NCBI GenBank assembly: GCA_945787785.1
Contig: CALZIO010000022.1
Location: 1 to 41,588, forward strand
Reading direction: 5' to 3'
Length of the DNA stretch: 41,588 nucleotides
Source of the DNA: an uncultured Chromatiaceae bacterium
GTDB lineage: Bacteria; Pseudomonadota; Gammaproteobacteria; Tenderiales; Tenderiaceae
Shown here: positions 17,511-26,366 of the stretch, piece after piece
Numbering within the stretch: position 1 is the first letter of the stretch
Layout: each line of letters begins with the position of its first letter
Translations under genes and position numbers: made by a program
The notes under the pieces: generated by a model
The model's database searches: none
What the model saw: only the letters and a program-made list of their open reading frames with translations
What the model was told of the DNA's origin: nothing

Positions 17511-18674
17511 ATGCATAAGATCCTGACGCTCAATAATATCTCTGTTGCCGGTCTGGAGCGTTTGCCACGCGATCAATATGAAGTTGCTTCTGAGATTCAG
17601 CATCCGGATGCAATCCTGCTGCGTTCATTCAAAATGCACGACTTGGAAATTCCGCCAAGTTTGAAAGCAGTGGGTCGTGCCGGTGCCGGAGTTAACAATA
17701 TTCCTGTCGATAAAATGAGTCAGCTTGGCATCCCTGTTTTTAATGCTCCAGGTGCTAACTCGAATGCAGTGAAAGAATTGGTTGTGGCAGGCATGTTGCT
17801 GGCCAGTCGTAACATCTGCCAGGCATGGAACTATACCAACCAACTAGAAGGTGATGATGCCTCGATGAGTAAACAGGTGGAGGAGGGCAAGAAAAAATAT
17901 GCCGGCTTCGAACTGCCAGGCCGTACTCTCGGTGTGATTGGCTTGGGGGCAATCGGTATTCGTGTTGCCAATGTTGCGTTGAGCCTGGGAATGAAGGTTA
18001 TCGGCTATGATCCGCAGATTACCGTCAAGAGTGCCTGGCAGCTGGCTGCCGATGTAGAGCAGGCGCACAGCGTGGATGATTTGGTATCACGCTGTGACTT
18101 TATTACTTTTCATGTGCCGTTAGTGGATGCCACCCGCAACATGCTCAGTGCCGAACGTGTTGCCTTGATGAAAGAGAGTGCTGTTGTACTCAATTTTGCC
18201 CGCGACGGTATCGTCGATGAAGAAGCTATCTGTCATGCCCTTGAAGCGAATAAGTTGTATGCCTATGTTACCGACTTTCCTTCAAATTCACTCAAGGGGC
18301 ACGAGCGTGTGATTGCCTTGCCTCACTTGGGCGCTTCTACCGGCGAGGCCGAAGATAACTGCGCCATCATGGTGGCAGACCAAGTGCGCGATTTTCTTGA
18401 GAACGGTAATATTGTGAATTCGGTGAACTTTCCTGAAGTTATTATGGCGCGTACGGAAGGCACACGTTTAGCTGTTGCCAACTCGAATGTGCCAAACATG
18501 GTTGGGCAGATTTCGACAGCCGTTGCCGAAGCGGGTTTGAATATTATCGACCTGCTAAACAAATCCAAGGGTGATATAGCCTATACCTTGGCCGATCTTG
18601 AAGGTGATATTCCAGACTCTGTGATTGAGCGGATTAAAGGCATTGAAGGTGTATTATCTGTCCGGGTGCTTTAA
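17511..18674 (+). CDS. serA: D-3-phosphoglycerate dehydrogenase
   Basis: The 387-residue 2-hydroxyacid dehydrogenase makes 3-phosphohydroxypyruvate, the SerC substrate. The Rossmann motif is GLGAIGIRVA (about 142-151). Active-site residues lie in NFARDGIVDE (Arg region) and in LPHLGASTGEAEDN (catalytic His). A short ACT-like regulatory domain occupies about residues 315-387 (MVGQISTAVAEAGLNIIDLL), as expected for serine feedback in this subgroup. A Shine-Dalgarno CAGGAG lies before the ATG. It sits between serC and pheA, whereas Pseudomonas-type clusters lack serA here. pheA starts six bases after its stop. Confidence 0.93.
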   Translation: MHKILTLNNISVAGLERLPRDQYEVASEIQHPDAILLRSFKMHDLEIPPSLKAVGRAGAGVNNIPVDKMSQLGIPVFNAPGANSNAVKELVVAGMLLASRNICQAWNYTNQLEGDDASMSKQVEEGKKKYAGFELPGRTLGVIGLGAIGIRVANVALSLGMKVIGYDPQITVKSAWQLAADVEQAHSVDDLVSRCDFITFHVPLVDATRNMLSAERVALMKESAVVLNFARDGIVDEEAICHALEANKLYAYVTDFPSNSLKGHERVIALPHLGASTGEAEDNCAIMVADQVRDFLENGNIVNSVNFPEVIMARTEGTRLAVANSNVPNMVGQISTAVAEAGLNIIDLLNKSKGDIAYTLADLEGDIPDSVIERIKGIEGVLSVRVL

Positions 18675-18680
18675 ATCTGT

Positions 18681-19772
18681 ATGAGTAAAAAATATTCAAA
18701 CCTGTCAGAGATTCGTGAGCGCATTGATGAGCTTGACGATCAGATACAACAACTGATCAACGAGCGGGCTGAGTGTGCTCAATCCGTTGCTGATATCAAA
18801 AGCCAATCGGGTGATGCCGAAGCGGATTTCTATCGTCCCGAGCGTGAAGCGCAAGTGTTGCGAAAAGTAATCGAGCGTAATAAGGGGCCGTTATCGAGCG
18901 AAGAGATGGCACGACTGTTTCGTGAAATTATGTCGTCGTGTCTGGCGCTCGAACAACCGATGCGTATTGCTTTTCTTGGACCAGAAGGGACCTATACACA
19001 TGATGCGGCCCTGAAACATTTTGGCCATGCTGTGAAGACTGTGCCTCATGTCGCGATTGATGAGATCTTTCGTGATGTGGAAGCAGGTTTTTCGCACTAC
19101 GGAGTTGTGCCAGTTGAGAATTCCACCGAAGGTGTCGTGAACCACACCCTGGATATGTTCCTCAATTCACCTTTGCAGATCAGTGGTGAAGTCGAATTAC
19201 GTATCCATCATTGCTTGTTGTCGAAGGGTAAAAATCTTACTGGAATGAAAAAGGTCTATGCCCACCAGCAGGCATTAGCGCAATGCCGCGAATGGTTGGA
19301 TGAAAATCTTAAGGACGTCCCCAGGATCGCAGTCAATAGTAATGCCATGGCGGCTAAGATGGCGGCAAACGAAGCGGATACCATTGCTATCGCTTCAATT
19401 ACAGCAGCTGAACTCTATGGGCTAAATGTTATTTCCTGCAATATTGAAGATGAGCCGGATAATACAACACGTTTTTTAATAATAGGACGGCAATCACCGG
19501 CAGCCAGTGGTAAGGATAAAACCTCTTTATTGCTTTCTACGCCTAATCGCCCAGGTGGTTTGAGTGATCTACTTAAACCGTTGGCGGATTCTAGTATCTC
19601 AATGACCAAGATCGAGTCACGCCCATCGCGACGGGCCATGTGGGAATATGTGTTTTTTATTGATATCGACGGGCATACGGATGACGCAAATGTTGCCGCT
19701 GCACTGGATGCGTTGGCAAATAAAGCCTCGGTATTGAAGGTGTTGGGTTCTTATCCGGTTGCAGTATTGTGA
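18681..19772 (+). CDS. pheA: Bifunctional chorismate mutase / prephenate dehydratase
   Basis: This is the P-protein that turns chorismate into phenylpyruvate. The AroQ chorismate mutase domain occupies about residues 5-90 (IRERIDELDDQIQQLINER, FREIMSSCLALEQP). The prephenate dehydratase domain (about 93-275) starts with RIAFLGPEGTYTHDAAL and ends with the catalytic TRF in DNTTRFLIIG. The C-terminal ACT domain (about 280-360) has the phenylalanine-binding ESRPSR motif, so feedback inhibition is likely. Its 363 residues are typical. It lies in the serC-to-cmk operon. Confidence 0.96.
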   Translation: MSKKYSNLSEIRERIDELDDQIQQLINERAECAQSVADIKSQSGDAEADFYRPEREAQVLRKVIERNKGPLSSEEMARLFREIMSSCLALEQPMRIAFLGPEGTYTHDAALKHFGHAVKTVPHVAIDEIFRDVEAGFSHYGVVPVENSTEGVVNHTLDMFLNSPLQISGEVELRIHHCLLSKGKNLTGMKKVYAHQQALAQCREWLDENLKDVPRIAVNSNAMAAKMAANEADTIAIASITAAELYGLNVISCNIEDEPDNTTRFLIIGRQSPAASGKDKTSLLLSTPNRPGGLSDLLKPLADSSISMTKIESRPSRRAMWEYVFFIDIDGHTDDANVAAALDALANKASVLKVLGSYPVAVL

Positions 19773-19801
19773 GCCGATAAAAAATATTAAGGTAACACGC
19801 G

Positions 19802-20818
19802 ATGATTATTATTTTAAGGTCTCAGGCAGCGGATGAAGAAATACATGCCGTTGAACAAAGAATTAGGGATATGGGGCTTGAGCCCCATGTGTCCAAAGGT
19901 ATTCAGCGCACTGTAATCGGTGCCATTGGCGACGAAAGCAAAGTCGACAAAGAGGCACTTGAGGCATTAAACGGTGTTGAAAAAGTCGTGCGGGTTATGA
20001 AGCCCTATAAGATTGTGTCGCGTGATTCGCATAACGCCGAAACCGTAATTGATGTCAGTGGTGTGCCTATTGGTGGTAATACAATCCAGATAATAGCCGG
20101 TCCCTGTTCTGTGGAAACGCCGGAACAGATGGAGCAGTCGGCCAAGGCGGTAGCTGAGGCAGGCTGTCGATTGATGCGTGGTGGCGCATTCAAGCCGCGC
20201 ACTAGCCCCTATACGTTTCAAGGCGTTGGTGTTGAAGGTCTGGAGATGTTTCAAAAAGCAGCCAAGGCCCATCACTTGCCGATTGTCACAGAATTGATGG
20301 ACGTGCGCATGCTCGATACCTTTCTAGAGCATAATGTCGATGTAATTCAAATCGGTACGCGCAACATGCAGAACTTTGATCTTTTGAAAGAGGTCGGCAA
20401 GGTGCATACCCCGGTTATCCTAAAACGCGGCATGTCTGCCACCATTTCAGAATGGTTAATGGCGGCTGAATATATCGCTGCTAGTGGCAATCACAACATC
20501 ATATTCTGCGAACGTGGTGTGCGCTCTTTTGAAACTGCCTATCGCAATATGCTGGATGTGACTGCAATCTCGGTATTGAAACGCGAAACTCATCTGCCTG
20601 TGATTATTGATCCAAGTCATGCTGGAGGTAAGGCCTGGATGGTGCCATCCTTATCTCGCGCTGCAATTGCAGCGGGTGCTGATGGTCTTTTGATAGAGAT
20701 ACATCCTCGTCCAACAGAAGCCTGGTGCGATGCCGATCAGGCGCTCAGTCCTAATCAACTGAATGAATTGATGGTTGAGCTGAAAGGAATTGCCCAGGTG
20801 ATCGGGCGCGATCTCTGA
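19802..20818 (+). CDS. aroF: 3-deoxy-7-phosphoheptulonate (DAHP) synthase, type I-beta
   Basis: This enzyme condenses phosphoenolpyruvate and erythrose-4-phosphate, the first step of the shikimate pathway. The 338 residues have an N-terminal ferredoxin-like domain (about 1-70, starting MIIILRSQAADEEIH) followed by the barrel, with IIAGPCSVETPEQM, RGGAFKPRTSPYTFQG, KRGMSATISEWLMAAEY and DPSHAGGKAWM. This is the Thermotoga/Bacillus-like I-beta architecture, not the AroG/AroF/AroH I-alpha type of E. coli. The N-terminal domain usually confers aromatic amino acid feedback. The gene stands where hisC2 is found in the Pseudomonas cluster. Gene names for this class vary (aroF, aroG, aroA). Confidence 0.93.
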   Translation: MIIILRSQAADEEIHAVEQRIRDMGLEPHVSKGIQRTVIGAIGDESKVDKEALEALNGVEKVVRVMKPYKIVSRDSHNAETVIDVSGVPIGGNTIQIIAGPCSVETPEQMEQSAKAVAEAGCRLMRGGAFKPRTSPYTFQGVGVEGLEMFQKAAKAHHLPIVTELMDVRMLDTFLEHNVDVIQIGTRNMQNFDLLKEVGKVHTPVILKRGMSATISEWLMAAEYIAASGNHNIIFCERGVRSFETAYRNMLDVTAISVLKRETHLPVIIDPSHAGGKAWMVPSLSRAAIAAGADGLLIEIHPRPTEAWCDADQALSPNQLNELMVELKGIAQVIGRDL

Positions 20819-20833
20819 TATTCGATATTTGAA

Positions 20834-21706
20834 ATGATCCAGCAACTCACCATTATCGGCGTTGGTCTGATTGGCGGTTCTCTCGCTCGTGCGCTCAAAC
20901 AGGCAAACTATTGTCGGGAAGTGGTTGGTTGCAGTCGCAACGAGGCCCATCTGCAAAAGGCGTTGGAACTCGGTGTCATTGATCGCTTCAGTACTGATAT
21001 TGGTGAGGCTGTCAAAGATGCGGATATGGTGCTGGTGGCTGTGCCGCTCGGGGCAATGGAATCATGTTTTGCCGCCATGGCAGGGCATCTTTCACCTGAT
21101 ACGGTAATCACCGATGTGGGTAGTTCCAAGGCCAGTGTGATCAAAGCGGCGAAGGCTGCCTTTGGCGACGAATTGCCGCCAGGGTTTGTGCCTGGCCACC
21201 CGATTGCTGGCACAGAACAAAGCGGTGTAGAGGCCTCTTTTTCGGAGCTGTTTCGAAATCGGCGGGTCATTTTGACGCCATTGGCAAGCACCTCTGCAGA
21301 GGCACTGTCAAAAGTGGAAGCCATGTGGCATGAAACAGGCGCCATGGTTGATGAAATGGCGGTGGAGCATCACGATGAAGTGCTGGCGGCGACCAGCCAT
21401 CTTCCTCATCTACTGGCTTATGGGCTGGTAGATACTTTGGTTTCGATGGACAAAAGTGAAGAAATCTTTCGCTTTGCGGCGGGCGGTTTCCGCGATTTTA
21501 CCCGAATCGCCTCCAGTGACCCGATAGTTTGGCGCGACATCTGTATTGCCAACCAACCAGCATTGTTAGCCATGATGGAACGATTTCAGTCCGATCTAGA
21601 GAAGCTGACGGAATTGGTGCGTACTGGTGATGCCGATGCCTTGGGTGAGATCTTTCAGCGTGCCAAATCGGCCCGCTCCCGATTTATCGATCAACTTGAA
21701 AAGTAA
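20834..21706 (+). CDS. tyrA: Prephenate / cyclohexadienyl dehydrogenase
   Basis: The 290-residue TyrA oxidatively decarboxylates prephenate or arogenate on the way to tyrosine. The N-terminal Rossmann motif is IIGVGLIGGSLARAL. The conserved GHPIAGTEQSGVEAS and the ATSHLPHLLAYGL histidine segment mark the family. There is no chorismate mutase or ACT domain, and it is not fused to aroA as in some pseudomonads. It begins 15 bases after aroF and is followed by aroA. NAD versus NADP preference cannot be settled from the sequence by eye. Confidence 0.94.
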   Translation: MIQQLTIIGVGLIGGSLARALKQANYCREVVGCSRNEAHLQKALELGVIDRFSTDIGEAVKDADMVLVAVPLGAMESCFAAMAGHLSPDTVITDVGSSKASVIKAAKAAFGDELPPGFVPGHPIAGTEQSGVEASFSELFRNRRVILTPLASTSAEALSKVEAMWHETGAMVDEMAVEHHDEVLAATSHLPHLLAYGLVDTLVSMDKSEEIFRFAAGGFRDFTRIASSDPIVWRDICIANQPALLAMMERFQSDLEKLTELVRTGDADALGEIFQRAKSARSRFIDQLEK

Positions 21707-21733
21707 TCATTAACTTACTGAAATAAATAAACT

Positions 21734-23050
21734 ATGTTTTCTGAAATTAATGTGCGTTTCTGTCTCAAGCCCGGCGGGAGTCTAAATGGTCAGATTCGCG
21801 TCCCCGGGGATAAATCAATCTCTCATCGCTCTATTATGCTAGGTTCACTGGCTGAGGGAGTGACCCATATCAGCGGTTTTCTCGAAGGTGATGACAGTCT
21901 GGCAACACTCAAGGCTTTTCGTGCCATGGGTGTACAGATAGAAGGTCCTGACAACGGTAAAGTGGTGGTTCACGGTGTAGGCATGCTTGGCCTTCAGTCC
22001 CCGGCAGCAGCGCTTGATTTGGGCAATTCCGGCACCTCGATCCGATTGATGTCCGGGCTGTTGGCGGGTCAAAGCTTTGATGTGGAGATGGTGGGTGATG
22101 CCTCGTTATCAAAACGGCCCATGCGCCGGGTGACTGACCCATTGGCTTTAATGGGCGCCAAAATTGATTCTGCGGAGGGCGGTACACCGCCTTTGCATCT
22201 GCATGGTGGCAGTCAGTTAAAAGGCATCGATTACACCTTGCCGATGGCGAGTGCCCAAGTGAAGTCCTGCGTCTTGCTGGCGGGGCTGTATGCGGAAGGA
22301 CAAACCCGTGTCACCGAACCGGCACCTACGCGTGATCATACCGAACGGATGTTGCAGGGCTTTGGCTATGCCATTGAACGAGATGGTGCCACGGCGACAC
22401 TTTCAGGTGGGGGAGTTCTTAAGGCGACGGATATTGATGTGCCCGCGGATATTTCTTCAGCGGCATTTTTTATGGTCGGTGCAGCAATTGCGGAGAATTC
22501 TAATGTTTTACTTGAGCATGTTGGTATAAATCCAACCAGAACTGGGGTTATTGATATCCTGCGCTTGATGGGTGCAGAGCTAGAAGTGACTAACGAGCGT
22601 GTCGTTGGAGGTGAACCTGTGGCAGATATACGTGTTGCTTCGAGTAAATTAAAAGGTATTCAAATTCCGGAAGAATTAGTGCCGCTGGCCATTGATGAAT
22701 TTCCAGCCCTGTTTGTCGCTGCTGCTTGTGCAGAGGGTGAGACTGTTCTAACAGGTGCTGAGGAGCTGCGCGTCAAGGAAAGTGATCGCATTCAGGTCAT
22801 GGCTGACGGTCTGATCAAGATGGGTATCAAGGCAGAGCCTACCCCTGGTGGAGTTGTGATTCAGGGCGGGTCCATGCGTGGGGCAGAGGTTGACAGCCAT
22901 GGTGACCATCGCATCGCTATGAGTTTCGCCATGGCAGCTTTAAAAGCCAGTGGATCTGTCGTTATAAATGATTGCGCTAATGTAAATACATCATTTCCGG
23001 GATTTGTCTCATTGGCCAGCCAGGCCGGACTGAATATAAGCACAAAATAA
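21734..23050 (+). CDS. aroA: 3-phosphoshikimate 1-carboxyvinyltransferase (EPSP synthase)
   Basis: AroA transfers enolpyruvate from phosphoenolpyruvate to shikimate-3-phosphate. The 438 residues carry VPGDKSISHRSIMLG at the N-terminus, LGNSGTSIRLMSGLL with the PEP-binding glycine, SKRPMRRVTDPL, and near the C-terminus the DEFPALFVAAA and DHRIAMSFAMAAL segments. The pattern is that of the class found in Pseudomonas and Bacillus rather than E. coli. It lies 27 bases after tyrA and 21 bases before cmk, in the same operon. Confidence 0.96.
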   Translation: MFSEINVRFCLKPGGSLNGQIRVPGDKSISHRSIMLGSLAEGVTHISGFLEGDDSLATLKAFRAMGVQIEGPDNGKVVVHGVGMLGLQSPAAALDLGNSGTSIRLMSGLLAGQSFDVEMVGDASLSKRPMRRVTDPLALMGAKIDSAEGGTPPLHLHGGSQLKGIDYTLPMASAQVKSCVLLAGLYAEGQTRVTEPAPTRDHTERMLQGFGYAIERDGATATLSGGGVLKATDIDVPADISSAAFFMVGAAIAENSNVLLEHVGINPTRTGVIDILRLMGAELEVTNERVVGGEPVADIRVASSKLKGIQIPEELVPLAIDEFPALFVAAACAEGETVLTGAEELRVKESDRIQVMADGLIKMGIKAEPTPGGVVIQGGSMRGAEVDSHGDHRIAMSFAMAALKASGSVVINDCANVNTSFPGFVSLASQAGLNISTK

Positions 23051-23071
23051 AGTTAATGAAGGTTGTTTGAT

Positions 23072-23758
23072 ATGACTGAACAGGTGGCTGAAGTCATCAC
23101 GATTGATGGCCCAAGCGGATCAGGTAAGGGTACGATTAGCCGTTTGCTGGCCAATAAGCTCGGCTGGCATTTTCTTGATAGCGGTGCTTTGTATCGACTG
23201 GTTGGCTTGGCTTCACGGCGGCACGCTATCGATTTTGAGGATAAACAGGGCTTGGCAACACTCGCAGCGCATTTGGATGTGGAATTTGTCTCGGATGATG
23301 AAGGGTGGGAAACTCGAATTTTCCTTGAGGGAGAGGATGTTACCAACGGAATTAGAAGTGAAGAATGCGGTAATGATGCCTCTCGCGTGGCTGCCGTACA
23401 GGTGGTTCGGGATGCCCTTTTCGAGCGCCAGCGGGCGTTTTTGCGTCCCCCTGGCTTGATTGCAGATGGTCGTGATATGGGGACGGTAATATTCCCGACA
23501 GCACGTCTCAAGATTTTTCTTACCGCCAGCCTGGAAGAACGGGCCTCTAGGCGCTATAAACAGTTGAAAGAAAAGGGGCTAAATGCTAATCTAGCGGCCC
23601 TTTTGGACGAGCTGGCCATACGCGATGAGCGTGATAAAAGCCGCTCAGCTGCTCCTTTGGTTGCTGCAAAAGATGCGGTGACAATCGACACCTCAAATTC
23701 GGGAATCGATGAGGTAGTCGCTGAAGTTTATGCTTTGTGGCTGCGAGTCAATGAATAG
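23072..23758 (+). CDS. cmk: Cytidylate kinase
   Basis: Cmk phosphorylates CMP and dCMP. The P-loop is IDGPSGSGKGTISRLLA, followed by the substrate-binding FLDSGALYRLVGL. The DGRDMGTVIFP segment and the lid region EERASRRYKQL are also clear. The ATG at 23072 (MTEQVAEV) is chosen over a TTG nine bases earlier; GAAGG at 23058-23062 fits it. The product has 228 residues, matching E. coli Cmk. It is the last gene before a terminator, closing the serC-to-cmk operon. rpsA follows, as in most Gammaproteobacteria. Confidence 0.96.
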   Translation: MTEQVAEVITIDGPSGSGKGTISRLLANKLGWHFLDSGALYRLVGLASRRHAIDFEDKQGLATLAAHLDVEFVSDDEGWETRIFLEGEDVTNGIRSEECGNDASRVAAVQVVRDALFERQRAFLRPPGLIADGRDMGTVIFPTARLKIFLTASLEERASRRYKQLKEKGLNANLAALLDELAIRDERDKSRSAAPLVAAKDAVTIDTSNSGIDEVVAEVYALWLRVNE

Positions 23759-23806
23759 AGGTTATATAAACGCGATTGCGTTTCCTGATTGTAAGTTGTT
23801 TAGGTT

Positions 23807-23833
23807 GGCCTGGTTGAACTAGGCCGTTTTTTT
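23807..23833 (+). terminator. Intrinsic terminator of the serC-cmk operon
   Basis: GGCCT at 23807-23811 pairs with AGGCC at 23821-23825 over a nine-base loop and is followed by G and seven T residues (23827-23833). It separates cmk from rpsA, so rpsA should have its own promoter or depend on read-through. Confidence 0.72.
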
Positions 23834-23839
23834 ATAACT

Positions 23840-23853
23840 CCGCCTACGCGGAA
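23840..23853. repeat. Short palindrome in the rpsA leader, relic of the GCGTAGGC repeat family
   Basis: TCCGC and GCGGA pair around CTAC. Read on the minus strand the segment is TTATTCCGCGTAGGCGGAG, close to the ends of the element at 2611 (TCATTCCGGCGTAGGC) and its inner unit at 2720 (GCGTAGGCGGGC). It may be a small dispersed copy or part of the rpsA leader structure. Confidence 0.35.
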
Positions 23854-23913
23854 TAACACACTCTCCAACTTTTAAGGATGGCTGTTCTTAATCTGGAGAA
23901 AAGGTAAAAACGA

Positions 23914-25587
23914 ATGAGCGAAAGCTTTGCACAACTGTTAGAGGAAAGCCTGGTCTTCGAGAAAATGCGACCTGGCACCATTTTGAAGGCGACTGTTGTC
24001 AGTGTTGATGGCAATATGGTCGTAGTTAGCGCAGGCTTGAAGTCTGATAGCGCTATCCCCGCCGAGCAATTCTATAACGAAGAAGGCAAGATCGATGTCA
24101 ATGTCGGTGATGAAATTGACGTTGCACTTGAAGCTGTTGAAGACGGCCATGGTGAAACCCGCCTATCTCGTGAAAAGGCTGTTCGCGATCAAGCATGGAC
24201 TATCCTCGAAACAGCAATGGAAGCGAGCGAGGCTGTTATAGGAATTATTACTGGCAAGGTAAAAGGTGGTTACACGGTTGAGCTGAGCGGTATTCGTGCC
24301 TTCTTGCCTGGTTCTCTGGTTGATGTGCGCCCGGTACGTGATGCTGCACACCTGGAAGGCAAGACCCTGGAATTCAAAGTTGTTAAGCTTGATCGTCGTC
24401 GTAATAACGTGGTTGTTTCTCGTCGTGCTGTGGTTGAAAGCGAGTCTAGTGCAGAGCGTGAAGAGTTGCTTGAAAATCTGCAGGAAGGTCAAACAGTCAA
24501 GGGTATTGTTAAGAACCTGACCGATTACGGTGCTTTCATTGACTTGGGTGGTATCGACGGACTCTTGCATATCACTGATATGGCATGGCGTCGTGTTCGT
24601 CAGCCTTCAGAGATCGTCAACGTGGGTGACGAAATCGATGTTAAGGTTCTGAAATTTGATAAAGAACGCCATCGTGTCTCACTGGGTCTGAAGCAAATGG
24701 GTGAAGATCCATGGGAAGATATTGCCCGCCGTTATCCTGTTAGTTCTCGTCTGTTCGGCAAGGTTACTAACATCGCTGATTATGGCTGCTTTGTTGAAAT
24801 TGAAAGCGGTGTTGAAGGTCTGGTTCACGTTTCTGAAATGGACTGGACTAATAAAAACATCCACCCATCCAAGGTTGTCCATGTCGGTCAGGAGACTGAG
24901 GTCATGGTTCTGGATATCGACGAAGAGCGTCGTCGTATCTCGTTGGGCATGAAACAGTGCGCATCGAACCCATGGGATGCATTTGCTGCAACTCATAATA
25001 AGGGTGACAAAATCAGCGGTACTATCAAGTCAATCACTGATTTTGGTGTGTTTGTTGGTCTTGAGGGTGGAATCGACGGTCTGTTGCATCTGTCTGACCT
25101 GTCCTGGAACGATGTCGGCGATGAAGCAGTGCGTGGCTACTCTAAGGGTGATGAGGTTGAGGCTGTAATCCTGGCTATCGATCCTGAGCGTGAACGTATC
25201 TCTCTGGGCGTTAAACAGTTGGATCAAGATCCTTTTTCTCAATTCGTTGCCGAGCATTCTAAGGGCAGTATTGTTAAAGGAACCATTACAGAGGTCGATG
25301 CTAAGATGGCAGTCGTTAATTTGGCAGAAACTGTAGATGGCCATCTGCGTGCCTCAGAACTTTCACGAGAGCATGTTGCTGATGCACGCAATCTTTTGAA
25401 TGTGGGTGATGAGATTGAGGCTAAGTTTATTGGTGTTGATCGTAAAAACCGCACTATCATGCTGTCTATCAAGGCGAAGGATAGTGATGAAGAGCAAGAA
25501 GCTATTAAGGAATATACTTCTGGTTCTGAAGGCGGAGCAACCACCTTGGGTGATTTGCTGAAAGAGCAGATAGAGACCCAAAACTAA
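23914..25587 (+). CDS. rpsA: 30S ribosomal protein S1
   Basis: The 557-residue protein has six S1 (OB-fold) repeats, which start at roughly residues 20, 105, 190, 275, 362 and 449, as in E. coli S1. The later repeats show the strong form [24 protein letters not shown], and similar DYGCFVEI and DFGVFVGL variants. S1 brings mRNA with weak Shine-Dalgarno sequences to the 30S subunit, which fits the many genes here lacking one. Codon use is biased toward abundant codons. GGAG about 15 bases and AAAGG about 9 bases before the ATG are candidate ribosome sites. It ends in a strong terminator. Confidence 0.97.
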   Translation: MSESFAQLLEESLVFEKMRPGTILKATVVSVDGNMVVVSAGLKSDSAIPAEQFYNEEGKIDVNVGDEIDVALEAVEDGHGETRLSREKAVRDQAWTILETAMEASEAVIGIITGKVKGGYTVELSGIRAFLPGSLVDVRPVRDAAHLEGKTLEFKVVKLDRRRNNVVVSRRAVVESESSAEREELLENLQEGQTVKGIVKNLTDYGAFIDLGGIDGLLHITDMAWRRVRQPSEIVNVGDEIDVKVLKFDKERHRVSLGLKQMGEDPWEDIARRYPVSSRLFGKVTNIADYGCFVEIESGVEGLVHVSEMDWTNKNIHPSKVVHVGQETEVMVLDIDEERRRISLGMKQCASNPWDAFAATHNKGDKISGTIKSITDFGVFVGLEGGIDGLLHLSDLSWNDVGDEAVRGYSKGDEVEAVILAIDPERERISLGVKQLDQDPFSQFVAEHSKGSIVKGTITEVDAKMAVVNLAETVDGHLRASELSREHVADARNLLNVGDEIEAKFIGVDRKNRTIMLSIKAKDSDEEQEAIKEYTSGSEGGATTLGDLLKEQIETQN

Positions 25588-25604
25588 AAGGCTCTAAAAT
25601 ATCT

Positions 25605-25632
25605 CCCTGGAAGACAATTCCAGGGGGTTTTT
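25605..25632 (+). terminator. Intrinsic terminator of rpsA
   Basis: CCCTGGAA (25605-25612) pairs perfectly with TTCCAGGG (25618-25625) around a five-base loop, followed by GG and five T residues. It lies 17 bases after the rpsA stop. Confidence 0.86.
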
Positions 25633-25688
25633 CTCTCAAACAGCTGTTGCCAAACTAGCGAAGATGCGCCAATATTGTAATGTCTACA

Positions 25689-25705
25689 AGGAGTTATGAA
25701 CTCCT
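25689..25705 (+). promoter_or_regulatory. Short hairpin in the ihfB leader
   Basis: AGGAGTT and AACTCCT form a 7-bp stem around ATG, about 20 bases before the ihfB start. The 5' arm is itself a good Shine-Dalgarno sequence, and the unit reads as a possible three-codon minigene (Met-Asn-Ser-stop). Function is unproven. Confidence 0.3.
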
Positions 25706-25726
25706 AACTGTTAGAGGAAGACAATA

Positions 25727-26035
25727 ATGACAAAGTCCGAGCTTATTGATCTATTGGCCCAGCGTCAAAAACACCTGACCTATAAAGATGTGGAATTTGC
25801 GGTCAAGACCATGATTGAGCAAATGGCCCAGAATCTTGCAACAGGCGAACGCATCGAGATTCGCGGGTTTGGAAGTTTCTCACTGCATTACCGCCCACCG
25901 CGTTTGGGAAGGAATCCAAAAACTGGCGAATCCGTTCCTTTGGCTGGTAAGTACGTCCCACATTTTAAGCCAGGTAAGGAGCTTAGGGAACGCGTTAATG
26001 AGAGTATTGAGCGCGTTGAAATTATAGAAAGTTGA
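25727..26035 (+). CDS. ihfB: Integration host factor subunit beta
   Basis: The 102-residue HU/IHF-family protein pairs with IHF alpha to bend DNA sharply. The N-terminal [14 protein letters not shown], the [17 protein letters not shown] signature and the beta-arm [10 protein letters not shown] with its intercalating proline are all present. The location directly after rpsA, conserved across Gammaproteobacteria, supports the beta subunit. GAGGA lies about ten bases before the ATG. It is followed by lapA 30 bases later. Confidence 0.96.
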   Translation: MTKSELIDLLAQRQKHLTYKDVEFAVKTMIEQMAQNLATGERIEIRGFGSFSLHYRPPRLGRNPKTGESVPLAGKYVPHFKPGKELRERVNESIERVEIIES

Positions 26036-26065
26036 TAGTTAGTTTTCTCTGCGGGGGAGGGGGAA

Positions 26066-26350
26066 ATGATTAAAATAATAGGGTTAATATTTCTACTCAT
26101 ACTTGCTGCTGTTGTGGTGAGTTTTACTACGCTCAACGCACAGTCAATTCAAGTCAATTATTATTTTGGCACCATGGATTTGCCTCTGGCCATAGCAATA
26201 GTTCTATCGATTGCTGTAGGCATATTGTTTGGTTTTTTTGCCAGCGCTGGCATAGTCTTAAAGCTGAAACGCGAAAATTTGAAACTAAAAAAATCGGTTA
26301 AAAATGCAGATCGTGAATTAGGCTCTCTGCGGACTGTTCCTCCACAATAA
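26066..26350 (+). CDS. lapA: Lipopolysaccharide assembly protein LapA
   Basis: The 94-residue inner-membrane protein has two hydrophobic helices (about 3-22 and 44-68), a short periplasmic loop with the conserved NAQSIQVNYYFG, and a basic coiled C-terminus, matching the LapA (DUF1049) family. In E. coli it works with LapB in LPS assembly and in controlling LpxC. A purine-rich GGGGAGGGGGA precedes the ATG. lapB starts 16 bases downstream. Confidence 0.9.
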   Translation: MIKIIGLIFLLILAAVVVSFTTLNAQSIQVNYYFGTMDLPLAIAIVLSIAVGILFGFFASAGIVLKLKRENLKLKKSVKNADRELGSLRTVPPQ

Positions 26351-26366
26351 ATTTATTAACTAAGCT

